This document shows, piece after piece, positions 14,457-21,561 of a stretch of DNA of 23,767 bases. Below the pieces are notes generated by a model, which did no database searches, was not told the origin of the DNA, and worked only from the letters and a program-made list of their open reading frames with translations. The stretch lies in NCBI GenBank assembly GCA_023249275.1, contig JAHFCV010000013.1, forward strand, positions 1 to 23,767, written 5' to 3'. The translations under genes and the position numbers were made by a program. The stretch comes from Candidatus Methanoperedens sp. (GTDB lineage Archaea > Halobacteriota > Methanosarcinia > Methanosarcinales > Methanoperedenaceae). Each line of letters begins with the position of its first letter. Position 1 is the stretch's first letter.

Positions 14457-14558
14457 GTGGTAGCAGGTTTGCCAGAGAATAGACGGAATAAGAAAAAGAT
14501 GAAAGAGAAGTGCAAATCTTGCGGACTCTGTTACCCGAGGAGAAAACAAGATGAGTAA
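14457..14558 (+). CDS. Possible Cys-rich leader peptide before thioredoxin
   Basis: A 33-codon frame (GTG 14457, or 19 codons from ATG 14499) containing CKSCGLC, a CxxCxxC pattern, close to its end. It finishes inside the first codons of the thioredoxin gene, overlapping its start in another frame. The thioredoxin SD (GAGGAG) lies within it. It has no clear ribosome binding site of its own. It could be a redox-sensing leader peptide or chance. Confidence 0.2.
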   Translation: MVAGLPENRRNKKKMKEKCKSCGLCYPRRKQDE

Positions 14559-14823
14559 AGTTATACTAATGGATTTTTTTGCAGAATGGTGCGGTCCATG
14601 CAAGATGCAGGACCCTATCATTGAAGAGCTGAAGAAGAAATTCGGGGATAAGGTAGAGTTCAAGAAAGTGGACGTTGATACCAACAACGAGTTAGCTTCC
14701 AAATTTACTATACATGCCGTTCCCACATTGATCCTCGAAAAGGACGGCGCAGTATTCAAGCGGTACACGGGCGTAACCAGGGCAAGCATTCTGGAAGAGG
14801 ATATAAACGCGGCTTTAAAATGA
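14551..14823 (+). CDS. Thioredoxin
   Basis: A small disulfide reductase (90 residues, a little shorter than the bacterial form, as is usual in methanogens). The active site is WCGPCKM, Cys14 and Cys17. The cis-proline loop reads HAVPTLIL, and the fold is complete to the C-terminal helix ASILEEDINAAL. GAGGAG lies about 9 bases before the ATG. It follows the peroxiredoxin gene and precedes the beta-lactamase-fold gene by ten bases. A role in recycling the single-Cys peroxiredoxin is likely but inferred. Confidence 0.93.
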   Translation: MSKVILMDFFAEWCGPCKMQDPIIEELKKKFGDKVEFKKVDVDTNNELASKFTIHAVPTLILEKDGAVFKRYTGVTRASILEEDINAALK

Positions 14824-14833
14824 CGGGGTCGGT

Positions 14834-15814
14834 TTGAAACCTTTATTTGACCTTGGGGTGCTTCCCATCAGGCACAGGACAAGTAGAGGATTCAAGCCCC
14901 ATGTCTCTTTGATTTTCAATTCGGAAAAAAGATTAACGTTTGCTGTGGATACCACAAACTCGCGCTTGCAGCAGCCCGACGCTTACCTGATAACCCACGC
15001 CCATTCAGACCATCACGGGAAATCCGCCATGCTTTCTGAAAAAGCCGTATGCTCAGAAGAGACTGCACGCGCCCTTGAAATCCTTTATGGCAGGGAATAT
15101 GCGGGCAGTACATTCAGAATCGGGGAAACCGTTAATATCTGTGGTGTGGATGTTAAAACATATCCAACCCACCATACCATAGGCTCATGCGCTTTTTTCT
15201 GGGAAAACGATGTCGGGACGAGGATTCTGGTCACCGGGGATGTCAAGGATGCAAAAGACCTGCCCAAATGCGATTGCCTTGTCACGGAAGCAAACTACGG
15301 AGACCCTGATGACCCGAAATGTCATTTCAAGGATGATATCGGCGCATTCAGGGAAGCCATTGAATCCGGGGAGGACATAGCTTTCGGTGCATACGCATTC
15401 GGGAAAGCCCAGCGCGCAGTGAGGCTGATTCGGGAATCCGGATATTCGGGGGAGATTGGCATGGATAACGTTTCGCGAGTACTTACTGAAGGTCTGATGG
15501 CGAACACAGGCGCACTTACTGACCTGGAGAGCAATTGCGGGGTACGCATCACCACGCCAGGCGATATACCGCGACTTGCGGCTGCAAGGAAGTTCATACT
15601 GACAGGCAGGCGCGACTACAAGTTCCCCACCATCAACATCAGCGACCACATGGATGTGAATGGTCTTATCGGCATGGTGCATCAGTGTGCGCCGTCGGCT
15701 GTTATCACATACCATCCCGGAGGTCATCGCCCGCTCAGGCTTGCCGCTCATTTAAATAAAACAGGCTATTATGCGCGGGCGCTTGAAGAGATAGATACTG
15801 TGATTGAGATTTAA
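14834..15814 (+). CDS. Metallo-beta-lactamase-fold exonuclease-like protein
   Basis: A 326-residue protein of the group related to RNA 3'-end processing and DNA-repair nucleases. The zinc-binding HAHSDHHG motif lies near residue 55. Further ligands are in YPTHHTIGSC and VTGDVKDA. The GAYAFGKAQRAVRLI block and a late ISDHMDVNGL match the beta-CASP-like region of these nucleases. The size is like archaeal single-domain homologues without KH domains. The start must be TTG 14834: the frame is closed by a stop six codons upstream, no ATG or GTG lies between, and GGGG sits about 6 bases before it. It follows thioredoxin by ten bases. Whether it acts on RNA or DNA is unknown. Confidence 0.85.
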   Translation: MKPLFDLGVLPIRHRTSRGFKPHVSLIFNSEKRLTFAVDTTNSRLQQPDAYLITHAHSDHHGKSAMLSEKAVCSEETARALEILYGREYAGSTFRIGETVNICGVDVKTYPTHHTIGSCAFFWENDVGTRILVTGDVKDAKDLPKCDCLVTEANYGDPDDPKCHFKDDIGAFREAIESGEDIAFGAYAFGKAQRAVRLIRESGYSGEIGMDNVSRVLTEGLMANTGALTDLESNCGVRITTPGDIPRLAAARKFILTGRRDYKFPTINISDHMDVNGLIGMVHQCAPSAVITYHPGGHRPLRLAAHLNKTGYYARALEEIDTVIEI

Positions 15815-15863
15815 GCGAAATATCCAGATAACCTTATGTTTTGGTAAAATATTCATATTACAA

Positions 15864-16535
15864 ATGCCATTTGAACTAGAGCCTTTATTTACAATAATCG
15901 GTCAGGCAGTGGTATATTTTGCGCTGTTTTTATTTGCAATCGCGGTATTGGGTTCACTGCTGATTGCCTATTCCTTCAAAACCGAGAGATTTTTTTTCCC
16001 TGGTTTTATGTTGTTCTCGATTACCCTCCTTGAAACCCTTGTCAAGGCATTATTCCGTTTCGTCGGAATGGATGATTCCATGGTCGATGATGTGGGTATC
16101 GCACTCAAGAACAAGATATCCCTCCGGAAATTCAGGGACACGCCGCTGAATAAACGGCTGATATTTTTCCCCCAGTGTTTGAGGGCAACTACCTGCCCGT
16201 CCAAACTGAGCCCTGAAGGCATGCAGTGCATCAATTGCGGAAGCTGTGAGATAGGAGCAGCAAAGAAAAGCGCCGAGGGCATGGGCTACAAGGTATTTAT
16301 CGTGCCAGGCTCCAGTTTCATACGCAGGCTTGTGCGAAAACATAAACCGAAGGCTATACTGGGCGTAGGGTGCATGACAGAAGTGAAGGCGGGGCTTGAA
16401 ATGTGCGAGCGGTTAAATCTTTTCGGTGTAGGACTTGTGCTTGAGAAAGCGGGGTGTGTTTCCACAGTGCTTGACTGGGATAAATTCTACGAATTCATTG
16501 AATTTGATGAGCCCAATGATATTCGTCCTTTTTAG
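15864..16535 (+). CDS. DUF116 family membrane-anchored Cys-rich protein
   Basis: A 223-residue protein with two N-terminal membrane segments (about residues 10-35 and 43-63) and a cytosolic Cys-rich domain. The cysteines lie at about residues 105, 111, 122, 125, 128, 170, 181 and 198, including CINCGSC. The pattern PQCLRATTCPSK, then IVPGSSFIRR, then GVGCMTEVKAGLE is the DUF116 signature as I recall it. A bound metal or iron-sulfur cluster is likely, but no function is established. I chose ATG 15864; the longer frame would need a TTG inside the preceding gene. A TATA-like TAAAATA lies about 17 bases upstream. Confidence 0.8.
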   Translation: MPFELEPLFTIIGQAVVYFALFLFAIAVLGSLLIAYSFKTERFFFPGFMLFSITLLETLVKALFRFVGMDDSMVDDVGIALKNKISLRKFRDTPLNKRLIFFPQCLRATTCPSKLSPEGMQCINCGSCEIGAAKKSAEGMGYKVFIVPGSSFIRRLVRKHKPKAILGVGCMTEVKAGLEMCERLNLFGVGLVLEKAGCVSTVLDWDKFYEFIEFDEPNDIRPF

Positions 16536-16565
16536 ACGGGTTCATCAAAAATGGATTCCTGAAGC

Positions 16566-16802
16566 CTAATCAAAAATCGGAGTTCTTTTCTTAGAGGATG
16601 TTTTGACTTCGTTCTCAACCAATATTACTTTCCTGATGTCATCCCACGATATAATGGCAGGTTTCAAATTTTTGTCGCCTGGAATAAAATTAATACCCCA
16701 TTCGTCAAAATCTGTTATCTTTCCGTTGTATATCGTTCCGCGACCGGTTTCAAGGTCGATAACCTTGTTCAAATATTTTATCAGCAGGTGTCTTTGTACC
16801 AT
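16566..16802 (-). CDS. Small beta-rich protein, possibly Sm-like
   Basis: A 78-residue protein that I do not recognise with confidence. Its centre (KVIDLETGRGTIYNGKITDFDEWGINFI, then AIISWDDIRKVILVENE) reads as five short beta strands with a Gly after the third. That resembles the small barrel of Sm-like RNA-binding proteins, but the classical Sm motifs are not clear. The start has no SD, and a TATA-like GCATAAAAAC lies about 20-25 bases upstream, which suits a leaderless transcript. It converges on the DUF116 gene. Confidence 0.55.
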   Translation of the reverse strand: MVQRHLLIKYLNKVIDLETGRGTIYNGKITDFDEWGINFIPGDKNLKPAIISWDDIRKVILVENEVKTSSKKRTPIFD

Positions 16803-16832
16803 AATAATCCGTTTTAGTTTTTATGCAGCTTC

Positions 16833-16862
16833 AATACATTGTATTTTCCATACAGTATACTG
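16833..16862. promoter_or_regulatory. Two adjacent palindromes upstream of the Sm-like gene
   Basis: AATACA-T-TGTATT (16833-16845) and CAGTATACTG (16853-16862) are both perfect and sit eight bases apart, about 30-60 bases upstream of the small minus-strand gene. They lie just beyond its likely TATA box and are candidate regulator sites. Confidence 0.3.
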
Positions 16863-17041
16863 GCTGCCTATCCTTCCTACATATATACACATATTCATTG
16901 CATGTATTAAAGATTGTGGTTGAAGACAGAAACAGTAGCAATAGCAGGTATTGGCTTTAATGATTTTGTCCTCTACCGACCTGGCATAGCACTGAAATAA
17001 TAAAACAAACTTTTATTAACGGGTATTCTGGTATTCAGCAC

Positions 17042-18178
17042 ATGAATAAAAAAGGACTTTCAGAGAAAGAAGTGTTAAATTTACTGAATAAAGCGATGCA
17101 AAAAGACACTTCATACGAGAAAGTGCTATCTGCGATGTGCACAAGACCGCATCCCATAGCAGTCAAAGCCCACATGCAGTTCATCGCGTCAAACATGGGC
17201 GACTTTGGCTTGTTTTCAGGGACAAGGGAACTTGAATCAAAAGTCATAAAGATGATGGGGAACCTTCTGGGCGACCCGAATGCATGCGGTTATATCACCA
17301 CAGGAGGCACGGAATCCAATATCCAGGCTCTTAGGACTGCAAGAAACCAGAGCAAAAAAAAGCATCCAAATGTGATAGTTCCTGCATCAGCCCATTTCTC
17401 ATTTGATAAGATTGCCGACCTTCTGGGAATAGAGATAAGGAAGGCGTCGCTTGACAGCGAATTCAAAGTTGATATGGATTCTGTAAATGCTCTACTCGAC
17501 GACAATACCATAGCGCTTGTGGGAATTGCTGGCTCGACAGAGTTCGGGCAGGTTGACCCGATAGACAGCCTTGCCGAAATAGCTCTGTCCAATAACCTGT
17601 TTTTACATGTGGATGCAGCTTTCGGCGGTTTTGTGATACCATTCCTTGATAAAAAATATGATTTTGATTTTTCCGTGGAAGGTGTAACATCGATAACCGC
17701 AGACCCCCATAAGATGGGCTTGTCCACCATTCCTGCCGGAGGCTTGCTTTTCAGGGAAGAAGCCTGTTTACTGCCTCTTGAAATCGATACGCCCTATCTC
17801 ACGATAAGGAAGCAGCATTCCTTGGCTGGCACAAGAAGCGGCGCTGCAGCGGCGGCTGCTTATGCTGTGATGACGCATCTTGGCATGGAAGGGTACAGGA
17901 AGCTCGTGCACAGTTGTATGAAAATGACGCACCGGCTTGTTGAAGGCGTTCGTGAATTCGGGATAGAGCCGTTAATCGAGCCTGTGATGAACATTGTTGC
18001 TCTTGATGTTCCTGACCTTGAGGAGGTAAGGAAGGAACTGCGCCAAAAAGGATGGATTACCTCAATAACACGAACTCCGAGAGCCATGAGATTGATAATA
18101 ATGCCGCACATGAGCGAGGCGGCACTTCTGATGTTTATTTCAGATTTTGGGGAATGCCTCAGGAATACTAAAAAATAA
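17042..18178 (+). CDS. mfnA: Tyrosine/aspartate decarboxylase MfnA
   Basis: A pyridoxal-phosphate decarboxylase (378 residues) that in methanogens makes tyramine from tyrosine for methanofuran, the carrier for the first C1 step of methanogenesis or the last of methane oxidation. Some archaeal homologues act on aspartate to give beta-alanine for coenzyme A. The N-terminus has HPIAVKAHMQFIASNMGD and TTGGTESNIQA. Asp191 (HVDAAFGG) and the cofactor lysine Lys224 (ITADPHKMG) are present, followed by TRSGAAAAAAYA. A TATA-like TTTTATTA at 17011-17018 lies 27 bases before the ATG with no SD, indicating a leaderless transcript. It converges on the cytochrome gene. Confidence 0.92.
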   Translation: MNKKGLSEKEVLNLLNKAMQKDTSYEKVLSAMCTRPHPIAVKAHMQFIASNMGDFGLFSGTRELESKVIKMMGNLLGDPNACGYITTGGTESNIQALRTARNQSKKKHPNVIVPASAHFSFDKIADLLGIEIRKASLDSEFKVDMDSVNALLDDNTIALVGIAGSTEFGQVDPIDSLAEIALSNNLFLHVDAAFGGFVIPFLDKKYDFDFSVEGVTSITADPHKMGLSTIPAGGLLFREEACLLPLEIDTPYLTIRKQHSLAGTRSGAAAAAAYAVMTHLGMEGYRKLVHSCMKMTHRLVEGVREFGIEPLIEPVMNIVALDVPDLEEVRKELRQKGWITSITRTPRAMRLIIMPHMSEAALLMFISDFGECLRNTKK

Positions 18179-18181
18179 GAA

Positions 18182-18205
18182 AAGAAGGTATTGTTTTACC
18201 TTCTT
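18182..18205. terminator. Hairpin between mfnA and the cytochrome gene
   Basis: AAGAAGGTA (18182-18190) and TACCTTCTT (18197-18205) form a perfect 9-base-pair stem with a 6-base loop. It lies four bases after the mfnA stop and overlaps the end of the opposing cytochrome gene, so it may end transcription from both sides. Confidence 0.5.
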
Positions 18206-19467
18206 CTTGCCAGTACAGCTACCAGCAATGCCCCGACTGCGAACAGTACTTCGAAGGCTGGTGCCTTTGCAGTTGGCGCTGGCGTGGGTGTTGCTATCGC
18301 TGTGGCTTCTGCTTTTACGAATTTATGTATGCCTTTTGCATACTGTCCTGCCCATGCCTTATCCTCATCGTTATGGCAGCGCAGGCAAGTCCATTCAAGG
18401 GTCAGATAACCATTTGCAAATTTCCCGTCGCCAGTAAACATCTTTGCGTTGGCGTCGGTGTTTATATTGAACAGATGTGTCTTGACATCTGCTTTGAATT
18501 TGGCTGCATCTCCTGTTGCTGATTCACCTATGGCTGGCATATGACAGTCAATACATTTCACGCCTGCTTTCTGCATCGTGCTTCCCGTGAAATCTGTATT
18601 CTGCTTGGCATGGCATGATGAGCACTGCGCCTCTATATTGGCGCCTTCTGTTGGGTTCGTCTGCCCGATATGCGTCCCCTTATGCGGTTCATGGCACTGG
18701 ACACAGGTAAGTCCTTTATGCGGGCTGTTGAGTAACTCGGGGTACTGCTCATGATGGTCTATGAATTTACCACCCTTTGCAATTATCTTGGTATCGTCCG
18801 CACCTCTTGTATGGCATGCCCCACACATTGCGGCTGAGTCGTTCTTTATGATGCCCACTCCTATTCCACCACCCTTTGCTACATGCACGCTGCCGGGTCC
18901 GTGGCAAGCCTCACAGCCTATAGACTTCTCTTCCCATGTCCCGACTATACCTTTCCTGTTGTCCTGGCTTCCCGTCAGGGAATAACCAGTCGTATGGCAG
19001 TTTCCGCAATCGAATTTTAGAGTCTGCCCGGGTTTATAATCGACCCACTGCTTTGTAGCAATGTTATATTGGTTTGAGCCGTTTTTGTCCCTGTTAGCCC
19101 CTGTCTTTGTAATTATGTAACCGTTATTGTCCATGTACCTTGACTTCCAGCCCCAGCCGCCTATAACCAGATATATATCGTTGTATGTATATCCGTCAGG
19201 CGCAGGTATGGGCGGTGAAGTAAAAGCCTGTTCTTCAGCCGGGGTATTCAATTTATACGGATGCCCGGATGTCTTCCAGTCATTGTATTTTTCCATGTGG
19301 CACGTCTTGCATTTTTCCGACCCTACATATGTTGATGCAGGATCGGGTTTCGTAACCGGAACTTTATGTTCGCCAATCACGTAGTCTTTTGCATATACTT
19401 GCTGTGTAGCTATGGAAAATAGCATGGCAAATATAAGCAGAAGGCAGATATTTTTTAAATGTTTCAT
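18196..19467 (-). CDS. Eight-haem c-type cytochrome, predicted surface-anchored
   Basis: A 423-residue exported multihaem cytochrome. A signal peptide (ICLLLIFAMLFSIATQQVYA) occupies the first 26 residues or so. Eight CxxCH haem sites start at residues 53, 154, 185, 215, 255, 282, 305 and 361. The first site lies in YVGSEKCKTCHMEKYNDWKTSGHP, as in cytochrome c554-type proteins. After a Thr/Pro/Ala-rich linker the C-terminus reads PAFEVLFAV.. to ..LARRR: a short motif, a hydrophobic helix and an Arg cluster. This resembles the PGF-CTERM tail cut by archaeosortase for lipid anchoring at the S-layer. An SD-like GAGGAGGG precedes the ATG. Methane-oxidising archaea use such proteins in extracellular electron transfer; for this one the role is inferred. 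It might alternatively be a nitrogen- or sulfur-compound reductase. Confidence 0.92.
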   Translation of the reverse strand: MKHLKNICLLLIFAMLFSIATQQVYAKDYVIGEHKVPVTKPDPASTYVGSEKCKTCHMEKYNDWKTSGHPYKLNTPAEEQAFTSPPIPAPDGYTYNDIYLVIGGWGWKSRYMDNNGYIITKTGANRDKNGSNQYNIATKQWVDYKPGQTLKFDCGNCHTTGYSLTGSQDNRKGIVGTWEEKSIGCEACHGPGSVHVAKGGGIGVGIIKNDSAAMCGACHTRGADDTKIIAKGGKFIDHHEQYPELLNSPHKGLTCVQCHEPHKGTHIGQTNPTEGANIEAQCSSCHAKQNTDFTGSTMQKAGVKCIDCHMPAIGESATGDAAKFKADVKTHLFNINTDANAKMFTGDGKFANGYLTLEWTCLRCHNDEDKAWAGQYAKGIHKFVKAEATAIATPTPAPTAKAPAFEVLFAVGALLVAVLARRR

Positions 19468-19543
19468 GAGAAATTACCCTCCTCTTTAATAATTAATAAA
19501 CGTGTTTTTATTTAAAGTTTTGGGAGCGCCTCACCCCAACCGC

Positions 19544-19897
19544 TCAAAACACTTTTTTATAACTCGCAAGCTCTCTGACAACCGCGCTGAAATCGTCGTA
19601 GCATGAAAGCAGGTAAAGCAACAAGAAAACAGGCGTGGAGTAGAACCATCCTGCTGCAATTACAGGCGGAAAACCAAAAATGATACCAAGTATGTTCCCA
19701 TAAACTTTCTTATTCCCGATGCTCCCCCAGTCCGCAGATACGGTTAGATTCCCCCTCTCAAACAAAATCCTATACTCAAGATGGTGATACCTTGCGAATA
19801 AAATATGACCGAGCTCATGCAAACCCACAGCAGTTCCCAGGAAAATCAGCATAACTAAAAGATACGCCCCGAAACTGGATAATGTATAGGAAAACAT
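19544..19897 (-). CDS. Small membrane zinc peptidase-like protein (M50-like)
   Basis: A 117-residue membrane protein with the zinc-protease motif HELGH in its first membrane segment (AYLLVMLIFLGTAVGLHELGHILFARY). A second hydrophobic region follows (VYGNILGIIFGFPPVIAAGWF to LLLYLLSC). This is the core layout of site-2 proteases. The usual third ligand motif LDG is missing, and YDDF in the C-terminal part may supply the Asp. It is much shorter than full site-2 proteases, so activity is uncertain. I chose ATG 19897; a TTG at 19927 overlapping the stop of the tRNA methyltransferase gene by three bases is the alternative. It is the last gene of the proC-mtxX-trm5 operon. Confidence 0.65.
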   Translation of the reverse strand: MFSYTLSSFGAYLLVMLIFLGTAVGLHELGHILFARYHHLEYRILFERGNLTVSADWGSIGNKKVYGNILGIIFGFPPVIAAGWFYSTPVFLLLYLLSCYDDFSAVVRELASYKKVF

Positions 19898-19923
19898 ATT
19901 GATTATACCCAAAGACTTGTATT

Positions 19924-20721
19924 TCAATTATATTTTCTCAGGTCAAAAACATATCTGCTCACCCTCGGGGCAACATCGCCGCAATTCCTGTAAAATTCGA
20001 TATGCCATCCTCTTTCCTCAAGCAGTCTTTTAAAATGGGGAATCTCAAAGTCTTTCTTGAATGTATATAAGTGGACTATACCTCTTGGTTTCAATGATGA
20101 ACTGACAATATTCAGGAAGTAATCCCTGCCATAGGGCGCGGGCATCACTATCCTGTCAAATGGCTTTTTGAAAAGATTATACATCGAATTCGCATCCCCG
20201 AGCACGATATTTGCATCAATGCCATTGAGTTCACAGTTTTTTCTCAAGAAGGTGCAGGCGGCAGGGTTACTATCAAGTCCCGTTATATTGACGATTTTAG
20301 CTTTCTTTATCGGGATTAAAAATGGCCCCACTCCTGCGAATAAAACAAGGACATCCTCGTCGTCATTTACTTTTTGCACTATCCTGTTTCGTTCATGAGC
20401 CATTTTACCTGAAAAATACGTTTTTGCAACATCAACGCAAAAGACGCAGTTGTTTTCCCTGTGGAGCGTGACCGTACTATTCCCGAGCAGCAATTCAAAT
20501 TCTCCGGCACGGGCATCGCCATCTATTTTATGAAGCTTCCCAAGAACTGTTTTTACGTCTTTCCTCCGGGATGCCAGCGTTTGCGCGATAAGATATTTTT
20601 CATCATCCAGCGCGGGCGGGATGTTGATAATCGCGATGTTTCCTATTACTTCAAAGCCTTTCGGGACGAGGGAGAGCTTTTCCTGTGGAAGTTTGTCTTT
20701 CAGGAGGTCATGAAGGGACAT
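19924..20721 (-). CDS. Trm5-family tRNA methyltransferase
   Basis: A class I AdoMet-dependent methyltransferase (265 residues) of the family that modifies G37 of tRNA (Trm5, m1G37) or makes wybutosine derivatives (TYW2). The region LVPKGFEVIGNIAIINIPP is the Trm5 central domain start. HRENNCVFCVDVAKTYFSGKMAHERNRI carries the conserved Arg block, and VLVLFAGVGPFLIPIAK-like motif I (FAGVGPF) binds AdoMet. Two oddities stand out. The N-terminal D1 domain of larger Trm5 enzymes (about 70 residues) is absent. The catalytic NLP motif reads MPAPYG here. Activity may therefore differ from m1G37 formation. The start has no SD. The gene begins 20 bases after mtxX. Confidence 0.82.
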   Translation of the reverse strand: MSLHDLLKDKLPQEKLSLVPKGFEVIGNIAIINIPPALDDEKYLIAQTLASRRKDVKTVLGKLHKIDGDARAGEFELLLGNSTVTLHRENNCVFCVDVAKTYFSGKMAHERNRIVQKVNDDEDVLVLFAGVGPFLIPIKKAKIVNITGLDSNPAACTFLRKNCELNGIDANIVLGDANSMYNLFKKPFDRIVMPAPYGRDYFLNIVSSSLKPRGIVHLYTFKKDFEIPHFKRLLEERGWHIEFYRNCGDVAPRVSRYVFDLRKYN

Positions 20722-20741
20722 ATTTACGTGAACATAATAAA

Positions 20742-21551
20742 CTAAATTTCCGGCTTTTTTAGCGCGCTTGCCAGCATGATAGCCCTGGTATAATGCCCGC
20801 CCACACGGGAAGTATCCACGAACACCTTGTCCATCAATACCGGTGCGCCGTGACCATATCCTCCTCCAAGGAACACAAGCGTCCTGAAAATAAGATTCCC
20901 CGATATCCCGTCAGGCGCAATGATGAAATTCGCCTCACCGATAGCATCCTCTATCAGTATGGAATAGTTCTTTGCGCTGATTCCCATCTCGCACACTCTT
21001 TTTGTGACAAGCTCAGCTTCAGCCAGCGTCCTGTCCACCTGCTCATCCCTGCCTTTATCCTCAAGACGACCGCCTGAAAGAATCCCCACCTTTGCCTCGA
21101 TGCCAAAACGCCTGAAGTGCTCTGCGCCGCGTCTTATTAACTCAATTTTATCCTCGATGGAATTTCCTTCATCAATGCCAACAGGAGCAAGAAAAAAAGG
21201 TCTCCCGTCTGCTGTTTCCAGTAATGCCACCCTGTATAATTTTTTAATATTGAGTGAGCTTTTCAATTCAGAAAGTGTTTTTGTGGCGCTGAGGGTTCCC
21301 CTGACCGCGCCGTCTATCTGCCCTGTGACCAGCAGTTCCACCAATTTTTTTGATGGCTCTTTGGAATTGATTATCTCAAGCTCTGTGCCTGTCGCCTTAA
21401 TCTCCTTTTCATCTCCCACAAGCACGACCTCGGCATACTCGCGCGCAGCTTCCGCGCTCTTAATAAGTTTTTCAGAAATCTTCCCGATACCAAGTCCTAT
21501 CCTTGCGTGATTCTTTCGTGCTTTTCTTTCGATTTCAGAAAGAAGGGACAT
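20742..21551 (-). CDS. mtxX: MtxX (methanogenesis marker protein 4)
   Basis: A 269-residue protein of unknown biochemical role, related in fold to phosphate acetyl/butyryl transferases and found chiefly in methanogens and their methane-oxidising relatives. Recognisable blocks are RIGLGIGKISEKLIKSAEAA, VRGTLSATKTLSELK, LETADGRPFFLAPVGIDEG, VGILSGGRLEDKGRD and LVFLGGGYGHGAPVLMDKVFVDTSR. It has been annotated as a methyltransferase, which does not fit the fold and remains unproven. AAGGAAG lies about 5 bases before the ATG. It starts 10 bases after proC, so the two are co-transcribed. It supports the methane-metabolism assignment of the organism. Confidence 0.85.
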   Translation of the reverse strand: MSLLSEIERKARKNHARIGLGIGKISEKLIKSAEAAREYAEVVLVGDEKEIKATGTELEIINSKEPSKKLVELLVTGQIDGAVRGTLSATKTLSELKSSLNIKKLYRVALLETADGRPFFLAPVGIDEGNSIEDKIELIRRGAEHFRRFGIEAKVGILSGGRLEDKGRDEQVDRTLAEAELVTKRVCEMGISAKNYSILIEDAIGEANFIIAPDGISGNLIFRTLVFLGGGYGHGAPVLMDKVFVDTSRVGGHYTRAIMLASALKKPEI

Positions 21552-21561
21552 AAGTCTTCCT

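Noticed and set aside
16920..17000. Short plus-strand frame from TTG 16920 reading VAIAGIGFNDF..
   Set aside because: Fewer than 30 codons, no ribosome binding site and a non-ATG start; it merely looks protein-like and runs into the mfnA promoter region.
18304..18345. GTATGC..GCATAC inverted repeat resembling the hairpin-two core of the repeated element
   Set aside because: It lies inside the cytochrome coding region, lacks the flanking blocks of the element and has a short stem, so it is probably coincidence.
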